DNA of 64,000 bases from Sphingomonas sp. LC-1 (lineage in GTDB: Bacteria; Pseudomonadota; Alphaproteobacteria; Sphingomonadales; Sphingomonadaceae): positions 1-64,000 of the forward strand of contig NZ_JANZXB010000010.1 in the NCBI RefSeq assembly GCF_025371035.1, read 5' to 3'. The notes beneath the pieces were generated by a model. That model did not search any database and was not told where the DNA came from. It saw only the letters and a list, made by a program, of their open reading frames with translations. Shown here one piece after another: positions 9,741-17,493 of this stretch (the stretch's first letter is position 1; each line of letters starts with the position of its first letter). The position numbers and the translations under genes were made by a program.

Positions 9741-10075
9741 TTTTAGTCCTATAGTGGTTGATGGCGCATCCTACCGCCGAAGGGAACATGTTGTCGGAAC
9801 CTGAAACGCATTTAGTTCGACTGCGCTCAGGTACTTGGCGCAGATATCCGCGCTAGTCGCGGACAACCGAAGGGCTGACCGCGGCCCCTGGAGCCGTTTG
9901 CCTTCGCCTACGCGCACCTTCGTTCAGCCACACACGGAGGCTCCTCCTCACGGGCGCACTCGCCTGCACCGGGTGTGCGGGCGGCTGGCCCCCATGGCCC
10001 GGGCGCATGCCGCCCGCCCGGGCGTCGCCGGCCAAGGGCGCTTCCTGTGTCGCGGCGTTATCGCGCCGCGCTCGA
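9741..10075. other. Intergenic segment within the six-gene cassette
   Basis: These 335 bases separate the GIY-YIG gene from the 269-aa gene. No gene is convincing. They contain a 9-bp GC-only stem (GCGGGCGGC at 9977-9985, GCCGCCCGC at 10009-10017) about 60 bases beyond the GIY-YIG stop on the minus strand, which could act as a terminator or RNA-processing hairpin. A promoter for the downstream three genes probably lies nearer 9760-9800, but no clear -35/-10 pair was identified. Confidence 0.4.
9977..10017 (-). terminator. Possible GC-rich hairpin after the GIY-YIG gene
   Basis: A perfect 9-bp stem with a 23-base loop lies just beyond the end of the GIY-YIG gene. There is no U-tract on the minus strand, so it would be an atypical terminator. 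It may instead be a structured leader for the genes that follow. Confidence 0.3.
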
Positions 10076-11050
10076 TCAGGCGGACAGCATCGCCCTGAGT
10101 TTGAACAGCCGCTCCTCCACGTCCAGCCAGGAGCGCCCCGGGACGCGCGGGCCGCTCAGGAATTCTTCGAGCAACGCGATCTCGCGATCATGATCATGGT
10201 GCGCACGGCAGAGCTTGGCCGCGACCATCCAGTCCCACGGCGCACGGCTGCGGCGCGCCTTCATCAGGATCGGCGCGAGTTCCTCCTCTGGCACCTTCCC
10301 AGTCTTGCGGGCGCGTGCCTTAAGCACGGATAGACGCGGGGCCTTGCGCTCGCCGGCAAGAATCGCGCCCGCCTCGGCGCGGCGCTTCACGACGGTATGA
10401 TTGGGGGATACCCAAGAGGGATAACGCTCGAAATAGGCGTCGACCGCTTCAGCGATCTCGGCGTACCTCCCGAGCTTTCGGAGTACCAGCGTGAGGCGGT
10501 CAAGCGCGGCTATGTCGCCATGCGCCGGATGGCCGATCTCGTTGCGCAGCTCCGCGACCAGCCCGGTCTCATAAGTGATCGCGCAATATTGATGCATCTG
10601 CTCGATCGCTTGCCGGTAGCGCGCGATCGCAGCTTCGGGGTCGCTCGTCTCGAGCGGACGGGTAGCGGAAATGAAGCTGGTGTTTGCGTCGCGCAGTTTA
10701 TGGAAACGGTCGAGCGCGGCATAGTCGAACTGGCGGCCCGGGTTGATCCAGTTGGTGAGGGTCTTACCATGCTCCGCGATCAGCGCCTCTTCCAGGTCGA
10801 GCGCGTCTTCCTCATCTAGATCCTCGGCCAGGATCACAATCTCATAGGCACTGTCGCAGCGCGTGCGCACGAACCAGTGCCAATGCGCATCGCGGTCGAT
10901 CGACCAAGCGCGCGTGCCGGTCCCCTTGCCGATGTAGAAGGGAACCCGCCCGGGCCCGAGATGCGCATAGACATAGCATCGCTTTGGCGTACGACGCTCG
11001 CCGGTCACCTTGAGGGGTGGAAACTCCACCGCCTGGAACAGCTCGCTCAT
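10076..11050 (-). CDS. GIY-YIG nuclease-fold protein with helical repeat C-terminus
   Basis: Residues 24-100 show a GIY-YIG domain: CYVYAH (GIY strand, residues 25-30), FYIGKGTGTRAW (YIG strand with Arg47) and LDEEDALDLEEALIAEHG with the likely metal-binding Glu93. This arrangement resembles LEM-3-type GIY-YIG domains. The remaining 230 residues are helical and repeat-like (DPEAAIARYRQAIEQM, LGRYAEIAEAVDAYFERYPS, DREIALLEEFLSG), consistent with TPR-type repeats. I start it at ATG 11050 (MSELFQ), 7 bases after the upstream gene's stop, with GAGG as ribosome site; the 30 upstream codons overlap the neighbour and are not family-like. A nuclease role in the cassette is inferred. Confidence 0.7.
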   Translation of the reverse strand: MSELFQAVEFPPLKVTGERRTPKRCYVYAHLGPGRVPFYIGKGTGTRAWSIDRDAHWHWFVRTRCDSAYEIVILAEDLDEEDALDLEEALIAEHGKTLTNWINPGRQFDYAALDRFHKLRDANTSFISATRPLETSDPEAAIARYRQAIEQMHQYCAITYETGLVAELRNEIGHPAHGDIAALDRLTLVLRKLGRYAEIAEAVDAYFERYPSWVSPNHTVVKRRAEAGAILAGERKAPRLSVLKARARKTGKVPEEELAPILMKARRSRAPWDWMVAAKLCRAHHDHDREIALLEEFLSGPRVPGRSWLDVEERLFKLRAMLSA

Positions 11051-11057
11051 AGGCGCC

Positions 11058-11906
11058 TCATGCCTCAGCGCGTGCCGCGCCGGCGATCTCCCGCGCGAGA
11101 CTCTGGAGGAATCGGGTCCCGGGCCCAAGCGCGAAATCACTATCCTCTGGCATCTCCTGCGCGCGGTGAAGCCCGACGAGCATCGCCAGAAGCGGCCAGT
11201 CGATCAGCGGCCCCCGGAACGCCAGCCTCGCCCAGCTTCTCTGATTGGACTGCAGCATCCCGATATACGTCTCATATTCGAGGAAGCGGCCAATCAGCAC
11301 GATTGGAACCAGGTTTGGCGCCTGCTCAGCCCCCTTGACCGCCTGACCGAACAGCGAATAACGGGTGAAGGGGTCGCGAACGCCGAAGCGAAAAGCCTGC
11401 GTGAACCCGTCGTCGGGAAGCCGCCCGATCTTCGTGCGGAGCTGAAGCGAGGCATAGGCGGCCGGTATCGCGAGATCGGCCAGCCGGCGCCGCTCGACCA
11501 AGGTGTGCTGGCCAAGCGACACGAGCAGATGCCCCTGACCTTCATAAGCCGCTATGACCAGCCCTTCGCCCCTTATCTGAACCGCAACGGTGCCGGCGAT
11601 CGCACCCAACGTGGCCGTGAAGATGCGCTGCATCATCGTCAGCCTTGCCTGAGGCTCGAACAGCGCGCCGGCAATTGCAAGACCGGCCGATATGCGGCCC
11701 GTCGCGAAGGCGAGGGCTGCGGCATCGCCGCGTTTATAAGGCATGTCCGTCGGGTCTGGGGACCCCTCGACATCGCGACGCGGGCGACGCGGCCGTTCGG
11801 CGAGCAACCTGCGGATCGCAGCACCAGACGATGGAAGATTGGCGCTGAACGCCAGCGCCGCGTCAATACGGTCCTCGCCCCATGCCTCAGTGCCGGCGAG
11901 CCTCAT
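11058..11906 (-). CDS. Hypothetical protein, second gene of the six-gene cassette
   Basis: The 282-residue product is not recognised. It has an alanine-rich segment (GRISAGLAIAGALFEPQARL) and a hydrophobic stretch (TLGAIAGTVAVQIRGEGLVI) that more likely form a folded core than membrane helices. Charged patches continue to the C-terminus. Its ATG at 11906 overlaps the upstream stop in an ATGA arrangement, and its own stop is 7 bases from the GIY-YIG start, so the three genes are almost certainly translated together. Confidence 0.6.
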   Translation of the reverse strand: MRLAGTEAWGEDRIDAALAFSANLPSSGAAIRRLLAERPRRPRRDVEGSPDPTDMPYKRGDAAALAFATGRISAGLAIAGALFEPQARLTMMQRIFTATLGAIAGTVAVQIRGEGLVIAAYEGQGHLLVSLGQHTLVERRRLADLAIPAAYASLQLRTKIGRLPDDGFTQAFRFGVRDPFTRYSLFGQAVKGAEQAPNLVPIVLIGRFLEYETYIGMLQSNQRSWARLAFRGPLIDWPLLAMLVGLHRAQEMPEDSDFALGPGTRFLQSLAREIAGAARAEA

Positions 11907-12559
11907 AGCGCAGCGATCACATTCGAGATGGCATTGGGTCCGACAAACTCGGGGTTGTCAAGTACTGACCCGCCGCCGGTCCAGCTGGCGGCAATCGGAT
12001 TGCCGAGCGCGTCCACCTTGAAAACGCATTCGACCTGACGACGCGGCACATAGAGCTTGGCGGCGATCTCGCCCTCGTGATGGTAATAATGGAAGTGCGA
12101 GAACAGGCGGAGGTTGCGCACTTCCTCGGCCAGGCCGGGAAGATCCGAGGCTTCCTGCGGCGAGGTCACCACCCAAAGGCTGAAGACGTAGCCCGAGGTC
12201 GTACCCCAGGTTGTGGCGAACTCCGCTGCGGTCGCGAGCGCCGGGAACGGCACCGGCGGAACGCCCGGACCCTGATATTCCATGCACCCTGCGCCGAGCG
12301 AGATATAGGGAGTGAAGTCTTTTACCGCGTCATAATCGTTGACGTGGTCATCGAGCGCGAAGGCCGACAAGGCAGTTTGTTGCGGGCCCTGCACCGACGC
12401 GAGCGAGAGACCGCTATGCGCGGTGATCCATTTGCTCATCAGTCCAGTTTCCATGACGACGCGCTCGGCCATGGCATCGTCGAAGTCCGCGGACTCCGCG
12501 ATCCCCTTGTAGCACCAGTTGATCAGCACAGTCTGCCTCCCCGGGAGCGACGTTGGCAT
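11903..12559 (-). CDS. Hypothetical protein, possible ADP-ribosyltransferase-like fold
   Basis: This is the first gene of the minus-strand cassette. The blocks WITAHSGLSL, KDFTPYISLGAG, FATTWGTTSGYVFSLWVV and HHEGEIAAKLYVPRRQVE resemble the layout of ADP-ribosyltransferase-fold proteins: a His/Arg strand, a TP-x-(I/V)-S strand and a late Glu strand followed by a proline-linked strand. I have no family name for it, so this is a weak structural guess. ATG 12559 is preferred to the TTG at 12589. If correct, the cassette would contain two NAD-binding ART-like folds, at its first and last genes. Confidence 0.5.
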   Translation of the reverse strand: MPTSLPGRQTVLINWCYKGIAESADFDDAMAERVVMETGLMSKWITAHSGLSLASVQGPQQTALSAFALDDHVNDYDAVKDFTPYISLGAGCMEYQGPGVPPVPFPALATAAEFATTWGTTSGYVFSLWVVTSPQEASDLPGLAEEVRNLRLFSHFHYYHHEGEIAAKLYVPRRQVECVFKVDALGNPIAASWTGGGSVLDNPEFVGPNAISNVIAAL

Positions 12560-12921
12560 CAGAGTGATATCACCGCCGCGATAACGCAATGGCCGCTTCC
12601 TTGACGAGAGGCATGATACCTGAACGGCCGATTATAGGGCGCAATGCCGACCGGCCGGTATGGGCGACCGGAATGGCGGGTTTCAGCAGAAAGCCGACGC
12701 TCACATCAACGACGCTGAATGTCTTGAGCTGGTCGACTGCTGCCGAAAGCGGGATCGATGTTTTTAAGGACTTCGCCGCCGTTCCCCTGCACCTTGACGA
12801 TCGGCGGGTCTCGGCAAAAAGAGACATCCGACGGTGGCCTCTCCGGCTCGCGCAACACTGTCTGCAATCGTGACTGGCGTTGGTTCAAATTTAGGTGCAA
12901 ACTCGGCCATGAGGAACACAT
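12560..12921. other. Divergent intergenic region between the cassette and Kiwa
   Basis: About 360 bases lie between two divergent operons, so promoters for both should be here. I see no reliable gene. Fragments at about 12686-12702 (CAGAAAGCCGACGCTCA) resemble the right half of the 34-nt repeat. A GAGGA ribosome site precedes kwaA. No unambiguous -35/-10 pairs or operator dyads were found by eye. Confidence 0.4.
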
Positions 12922-13488
12922 ATGACAGCAGCAAGTGATAGCCTATTGTTCGTAAGATTCATCCTAGTCTGGTCAAGCCTCAGCCCTGTTTTCGTACTTT
13001 GGGCTATTCGCGGGACCAAGGCCGTGGACGAAACGTACTTTACGCTCGCTTGCCTAGTGCTGTTTCTAGCTCCCACTCTTGCTCTTTGGGCATTTTGGTC
13101 TCGCAGTGTAGCAAAGAACACAGTGAGAACATTGAGGGTGGTGAAAGCAGAGGATCCGAAGGATCATATTCTTACCTATCTCTTCGCAATGCTTATCCCT
13201 CTTTTTCAATCTAACGTTGACGATAAGCGCCAGCTATCGGTAGCTATCGTAGCGTTTATTATGGTCATGTTTCTTTTTTGGCATATGCGACTTCACTACA
13301 TGAATTTCGTATTTGCGCTCTTCGGCTACAGTATATTTACAGTCAAGGCAGATGCGGGGGCGGATACGCTCGGACCCAAGCCCACCGACACCTGGGTTAT
13401 CATCTCACGGCGCAGCGCAATCTCAGATGGAGAGATGCTGACCGGCTATCGTCTCGGTGGACTCGTTTTGGCGGACAAGGCTAAATGA
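12922..13488 (+). CDS. kwaA: Kiwa anti-phage protein KwaA (membrane)
   Basis: KwaA is the small polytopic inner-membrane component of the two-gene Kiwa defence system. The 188-residue product has hydrophobic spans at about residues 9-30, 38-60, 102-120 and 125-140, with a soluble segment carrying charged residues (VVKAEDPKDHILTY) between, consistent with the four-helix KwaA. It starts at ATG 12922 behind GAGGA. Its stop overlaps the kwaB start (ATGA). Base composition is clearly more AT-rich than the surrounding genes, a sign of recent acquisition. The identification rests mainly on pairing with a kwaB-like gene plus size and topology. Confidence 0.75.
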   Translation: MTAASDSLLFVRFILVWSSLSPVFVLWAIRGTKAVDETYFTLACLVLFLAPTLALWAFWSRSVAKNTVRTLRVVKAEDPKDHILTYLFAMLIPLFQSNVDDKRQLSVAIVAFIMVMFLFWHMRLHYMNFVFALFGYSIFTVKADAGADTLGPKPTDTWVIISRRSAISDGEMLTGYRLGGLVLADKAK

Positions 13489-14390
13489 TCAACGACGAAT
13501 TCAATACTGGCGATATCGCATCTGTCGACTTCTGCGCCACTCTGAAGCACGGTGAGCGATTCTTTATTCCGACGGATGGCGGGGTACAAGATGCTCTGAA
13601 AACGATCCTTGGCGACACGGTTAGCGGCTTTGACGCGATTGAGGGCGACTGGGAGCTTCACGATATCTCAGAAGACTATGGCGAGAGGCGTCGCGTGTAT
13701 GCCCCACGAAATTTGCCACTGTTTGAGACTATGTCAGAAATCTATGACAGCGGCGCTCTGCCGGAATTACCTGACCTACAAAACCACCTAGCCGAACTCG
13801 ATTATTACTTCGCAAAATTTGTGGATAGCGAAGGCCGGACCATGGTCGGGGTTAAGAAGGCCAGGACTGCAAAAGCCACCCTAGGGGCTCAAAACAAACT
13901 AGTTCGCCTGATAGACAATACGCTCGTACTCATCGAGGAGCGCGTGCTTCGATTAGATCGGCAATTCGACGTTCTTATTTCTGCCGACAACGTATTTATT
14001 CTAGAGCCGCGAGCAACAGAGCAAGTTGCTAAAATTGTTGAGCGCGTTGCCGCGTCGGCCGCCGCAAAAGTCCAAGAAATACATGATGCCGTACCGTTCC
14101 TCGACCTATCTCGGATAAAAGTCAAAATCGCTCGGCATCCGAAGCTGGCGCGAATCGCACATTCAATCGCCAGCAATCCCAATCTTCATGACATTCAGCG
14201 CGCCGTGATCGAAGACCTCGCAGCAGCTCAGGGTATTCGCTTCAAGGAGTTAAACGGGAGACTTCTCTGCAATGTTGCGGATGAAACCAAGCTAATGGAA
14301 GTTCTCGATGCGCGCCGCTATCACCTCGATCTTACCGCGACTGGTGCAATACCATACCGTGCTACAGCTCGGCAGGTCGTTCGTACTTAG
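13485..14390 (+). CDS. kwaB: Kiwa anti-phage protein KwaB (DUF4868)
   Basis: The 301-residue soluble product resembles DUF4868, the domain that defines KwaB. Typical blocks are LDYYFAKFVDSEGRTMVGVK, NKLVRLIDNTLVLIEERVLR, LDRQFDVLISADNVFILEPR and the C-terminal helical part (LARIAHSIASNPNLHDIQRA). In known Kiwa systems KwaB is cytosolic, associates with KwaA and interacts with DNA; protection needs both proteins. The gene is translationally coupled to kwaA. Codon use is relaxed compared with chromosomal neighbours (many A/T third positions). Confidence comes from the DUF4868-like pattern together with the kwaA neighbour. Confidence 0.8.
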   Translation: MINDEFNTGDIASVDFCATLKHGERFFIPTDGGVQDALKTILGDTVSGFDAIEGDWELHDISEDYGERRRVYAPRNLPLFETMSEIYDSGALPELPDLQNHLAELDYYFAKFVDSEGRTMVGVKKARTAKATLGAQNKLVRLIDNTLVLIEERVLRLDRQFDVLISADNVFILEPRATEQVAKIVERVAASAAAKVQEIHDAVPFLDLSRIKVKIARHPKLARIAHSIASNPNLHDIQRAVIEDLAAAQGIRFKELNGRLLCNVADETKLMEVLDARRYHLDLTATGAIPYRATARQVVRT

Positions 14391-14709
14391 CGAGGTCGCA
14401 GCGGATGGGCATTTAACTTTCTGGATTGGGCTGATCCATTCTCAGTTTTAGGCCGGGGATGACGATGCTGGCACTGCCAATATTAAGACGCACTGTCGAC
14501 TGGCAGTTTCAAGCATTCTGAACGGCAGCTTCCATCAGGACCGGACATTCACCGAACCATCCATGAATGACCGGCTCTGGTCGCCAGTTGCCCTTTCCTC
14601 AGATGAGGTCGAATGCCGGAAACCGCCCTCGGGCATGCCGCGATAATCGTAAACGCTCGCCGCTAAGGGATGTCCATATACGCAGCTATGGATAATGACC
14701 GCATAGCCA
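14391..14709. other. Intergenic region between Kiwa and the relaxase
   Basis: These 319 bases lie between the convergent kwaB and mobA. No gene is visible. Present are a 7-bp stem ACTGCCA/TGGCAGT (14473-14507) that may end the Kiwa transcript, the right copy of the 34-nt repeat (14518-14551), and a 7-bp stem GATAATG/CATTATC (14691-14714) overlapping the mobA stop that may end the mob transcript. Confidence 0.4.
14518..14551 (+). repeat. 34-nt direct repeat, right copy
   Basis: CTGAACGGCAGCT, a 4-base spacer, then TCAGGACCGGACATTCA, in the same orientation as the copy at 6455-6488. Together they flank the defence cargo (6685-14390) and exclude the mob/integrase genes. Confidence 0.5.
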
Positions 14710-16929
14710 TTATCGCTCTTTACCTCTCGTTCCCCGCTCAGGTAGCTCTTCGCCTAAATTATCCTTGGCTTTACTTAGCCTTGCCGATGCCAGCACGTCC
14801 TTGTGGGAATGGGTTGGGTCGACATCATTGCCGGCAGACACCATGCGCCCGAGCTCAAGAACGCTTTGCTTTTTAACTTGGCTGGATTCGGTCATCGGCG
14901 CTTCAGACTCCAGGCGATGAGCATTCATTTCAGCAAATCGCTTCTGCGTCTCTGAATTTTGGCTTGGGGCAGACAGCGCTCGGCACTCAGCTAGGGTTAA
15001 GCCCTCGGTGCTGATCGACCATCGCCCGGCCTCGTCGCAGAACGGCAGACGCCCCATTTCGCCCAATTTTGCGAAAGCCCGGTTCCACGGCTGCCTGAGA
15101 GCTTGCTGTTCGCCAGCAAGAGCCAGCGCCCGTGCGCGCGATAGATCACTCACGGATTCGGATTGAGGCGCGGAAGCAGGATCAATTTGACTGCCTGCCA
15201 CCTCTAACGCCGCCGGATTGACTGAAACATTTGCTGGCGACGAATTACTTGCTGTATTCGATTGCAAACTTGCCGAAATAGCCGATTGACCAAGACCGTC
15301 GATTTCTCGTGATCCGTTCTCCCCCGTTTGCGCATCTAAATTTCGGACGACGGTTGATGGTTTCGGCCCCTGAGATGCAGCTTCCGGCTGAAGCTCTCGC
15401 CACTTGGCCGCCAAATCCGCATCCGCCAGCACATGTCCTAATCCATGTCGCTGGGCGATATCGAACGTGCGCTCTCGAAACTGCTTGTTGCCGTTGACCG
15501 TTACCTTGCCGTCGAACTTCACTGCAGCCAGCCGCAGGGCGGCCAGCATGGCCTCGTCATCCTGTATAACAATCGCGATCTTCGGGCCACGATCAATAAA
15601 TGCCGTCGGCTCCTCGGGACCTCGCGCGTAGCGCGTGCCGTCTGAGCAGGGATAACCATGATAGCCATCGATTGAAGTTGGCAAATCAGGCATGTCTTGG
15701 GCGACGCCGCTGAAGTGCGGTACCTCTTCCACGTCAAAGCGGTGTCGCCAACGCTTTGCAAAAGCACCTTCTCGGCGCGCGTAATACCAACTCTCCAGGT
15801 TTGGCGGCGGTCGCGTCAACGGTGGCTGAACTTGTCCTACCGCAGGTCGCGCCTGTTCGCCTTCTTCCCGTGTAGGGCCGGCCAGCAAGGAACGCTGCTC
15901 GCGACGTATTTGCTGCTGCTGCCGCCAGCGCTCGCATTCTGCACGATACTCGTCCGCACGGAACGCCTCGGCCAGTCGATCAATATTGGGATTACGCGAT
16001 ACGTCACGAATCGTCTCACTGCGTGGCTCGAATGGGCCGAGACGTTTCTCTACCTGGGTCCGGGTGATCGCTCGATCGATGCTGGACGCTTTCACGCATT
16101 CGTCATCGACCGTGAGGGTCACCCCATTGGTACCGACGATGTCGTAGCGAATACCGACCTCCGCCAACGTGGCATGCAGGTCGTTCCACGACCGCGCAGC
16201 CTTGATACGTGGTACCGCGTCCTCCTGCACAATCCGCTGTGCGGAGCGATAGCCGGTCCGGTTCTCAAACGACGTTGCCTTCGGACAAAGCGGCTTGCAC
16301 CCCGCCTTCTGTCTTGCTGCGGCATCGGCCGCCATAACCAGGCTGCCGTTCACGACGTCATAGCGCGCGTCGGCCTCCGCCTGCCATCCGAACCGATCGA
16401 CAATCAAAGCGATCGCCTGATGCGCCGCTTCACGGGTGAAGCCGCCGTTGATCTCAATCATCCGCTCCGACAGCGGATCGTATCGATTGAGCGCCAGATG
16501 GACGTGCCGATTATCGGTGTCGCCGTGGCAGGCATAGATGCACGGCTGGTTATCGACGCCGAGGTGCTCGAGGAACATCGTCACTGTCTCGTCGATCTCT
16601 GCAGGCGTCGGAAGTTCGCCCTCGCGCCAGCTGAGCAGCCAGTGATCGATCGGATTGGGACTGCGGCTTGCCATCTGAGCGATGGCGATCATCTCAGCGC
16701 GTTGCCCGGCGATATCCGTGCTGACGAAGTTGCGCGCACCGATATGGAAAAGGCGCTCTCCTTTCGTATCGCCAAGCCCCTCGCGAAGCATGTAGGCGAC
16801 CTGATAATCCTTCTCAGCGCTCTGCTTTTCAGGCTGTCGAAGATAGTCGACGAGATTGCGGGCGTGCCTCGCCCGCTCGATGGTCGCGTTGCGTCCGGCA
16901 GGCCGTGCCGGAATATGCTTCACGATCAC
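14710..16929 (-). CDS. mobA: Relaxase/mobilization nuclease MobA (P-type) with LPD7-like domain
   Basis: MobA nicks oriT and covalently carries the transferred strand during conjugative mobilization. The N-terminal 200 residues form a MobA/VirD2 relaxase domain with the histidine triad motif HGDTDNRHVHL (His135, His142, His144); candidate catalytic tyrosines are near residues 29-46. The block around LAAVKFDGKVTVNGNKQFRE (about residues 470-510) matches the LPD7 domain commonly attached to such relaxases. The C-terminal 200 residues are low-complexity and variable. It is coupled to mobC by an ATGA overlap. No type IV secretion genes are in the window, so transfer would depend on a helper element. 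Confidence 0.9.
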   Translation of the reverse strand: MIVKHIPARPAGRNATIERARHARNLVDYLRQPEKQSAEKDYQVAYMLREGLGDTKGERLFHIGARNFVSTDIAGQRAEMIAIAQMASRSPNPIDHWLLSWREGELPTPAEIDETVTMFLEHLGVDNQPCIYACHGDTDNRHVHLALNRYDPLSERMIEINGGFTREAAHQAIALIVDRFGWQAEADARYDVVNGSLVMAADAAARQKAGCKPLCPKATSFENRTGYRSAQRIVQEDAVPRIKAARSWNDLHATLAEVGIRYDIVGTNGVTLTVDDECVKASSIDRAITRTQVEKRLGPFEPRSETIRDVSRNPNIDRLAEAFRADEYRAECERWRQQQQIRREQRSLLAGPTREEGEQARPAVGQVQPPLTRPPPNLESWYYARREGAFAKRWRHRFDVEEVPHFSGVAQDMPDLPTSIDGYHGYPCSDGTRYARGPEEPTAFIDRGPKIAIVIQDDEAMLAALRLAAVKFDGKVTVNGNKQFRERTFDIAQRHGLGHVLADADLAAKWRELQPEAASQGPKPSTVVRNLDAQTGENGSREIDGLGQSAISASLQSNTASNSSPANVSVNPAALEVAGSQIDPASAPQSESVSDLSRARALALAGEQQALRQPWNRAFAKLGEMGRLPFCDEAGRWSISTEGLTLAECRALSAPSQNSETQKRFAEMNAHRLESEAPMTESSQVKKQSVLELGRMVSAGNDVDPTHSHKDVLASARLSKAKDNLGEELPERGTRGKER

Positions 16930-17294
16930 GGCGCGAGCGCCCCGTCGCTAGCGTCGTCCAGATCGACGGTCAGGCCCCCGATCGCTGCGCATATGTCACC
17001 AAGCGTGTCGGCGACGATATCGGCATCGATGTCTGTCTTTTTGGCCAGATCCCGAATACGTCGCCCGAGCACGTGCAGAACGGCTATTTCTCGAAGCGCG
17101 TCTCGATCGCGCAAGCCGCCTTCAAAAAGGCGTTTGCGGACGTATTTCGATATGCCGACTTCACCTGCCTCTTGAACGAGCAGCCGCTTCTCCTCGGCCG
17201 TGACGCGGATGTTGATGCTCTCACCAGTTTTCGCGCGCGGGGCGCGCTTCCCGCGTGGCTTACGGCTTGGCCGGTCGGTCGCGACCTTGCTCAC
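16926..17294 (-). CDS. mobC: MobC-like relaxosome accessory protein
   Basis: The 122-residue basic protein has an N-terminal Arg/Lys-rich tail, then a ribbon-helix-helix-like segment (ESINIRVTAEEKRLLVQEAG, SKYVRKRLFEGGL) typical of MobC/NikA-type plasmid mobilization proteins that bind oriT and help open it. I start it at GTG 17294, which has an AGAGAAG ribosome site. The longer frame back to 17369 would run through the predicted oriT hairpins and encodes non-family sequence. It directly precedes and overlaps mobA. Confidence 0.8.
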   Translation of the reverse strand: MSKVATDRPSRKPRGKRAPRAKTGESINIRVTAEEKRLLVQEAGEVGISKYVRKRLFEGGLRDRDALREIAVLHVLGRRIRDLAKKTDIDADIVADTLGDICAAIGGLTVDLDDASDGALAP

Positions 17295-17330
17295 TTCTCT
17301 GCCCCTGCGACAAGCCGTCGGCGCGGAGCG

Positions 17331-17374
17331 GGTCCGCCCCGGCGGACCGTGGTGTTGTACACCACCCATCCTGC
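17331..17374 (-). other. oriT: Predicted origin of transfer (oriT) with nic-like site
   Basis: Just upstream of mobC are two dyads in tandem: GGTCCGCC-CC-GGCGGACC (17331-17348) and GTGGTGT-TGT-ACACCAC (17349-17365). They are followed 1 base later by CCATCCTGC. The heptamer CATCCTG (17367-17373) matches the nic core of P-type relaxases (ATCCTG then the cut), and the cut would fall 8 bases after the inverted repeat, the spacing seen in IncP-like oriTs. The relaxase in this operon is of the matching class. The nicked strand would be the plus strand between 17373 and 17374. Confidence 0.65.
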
Positions 17375-17493
17375 TACTCTGTTTCCTCGCTCGACATTGC
17401 GGAGGCGAGAGCCGGAGCGCATCCTCTTCTCCTTATTGGTGCGCACCCCTGTTCTTATTTTCTGTTCAGCCCGCCGGGGCTGCCCGGAGCGCG

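Noticed and set aside
15697-17175. 492-aa plus-strand open frame in the mob region
   Set aside because: Antisense to mobA/mobC, which carry clear relaxase and MobC motifs.
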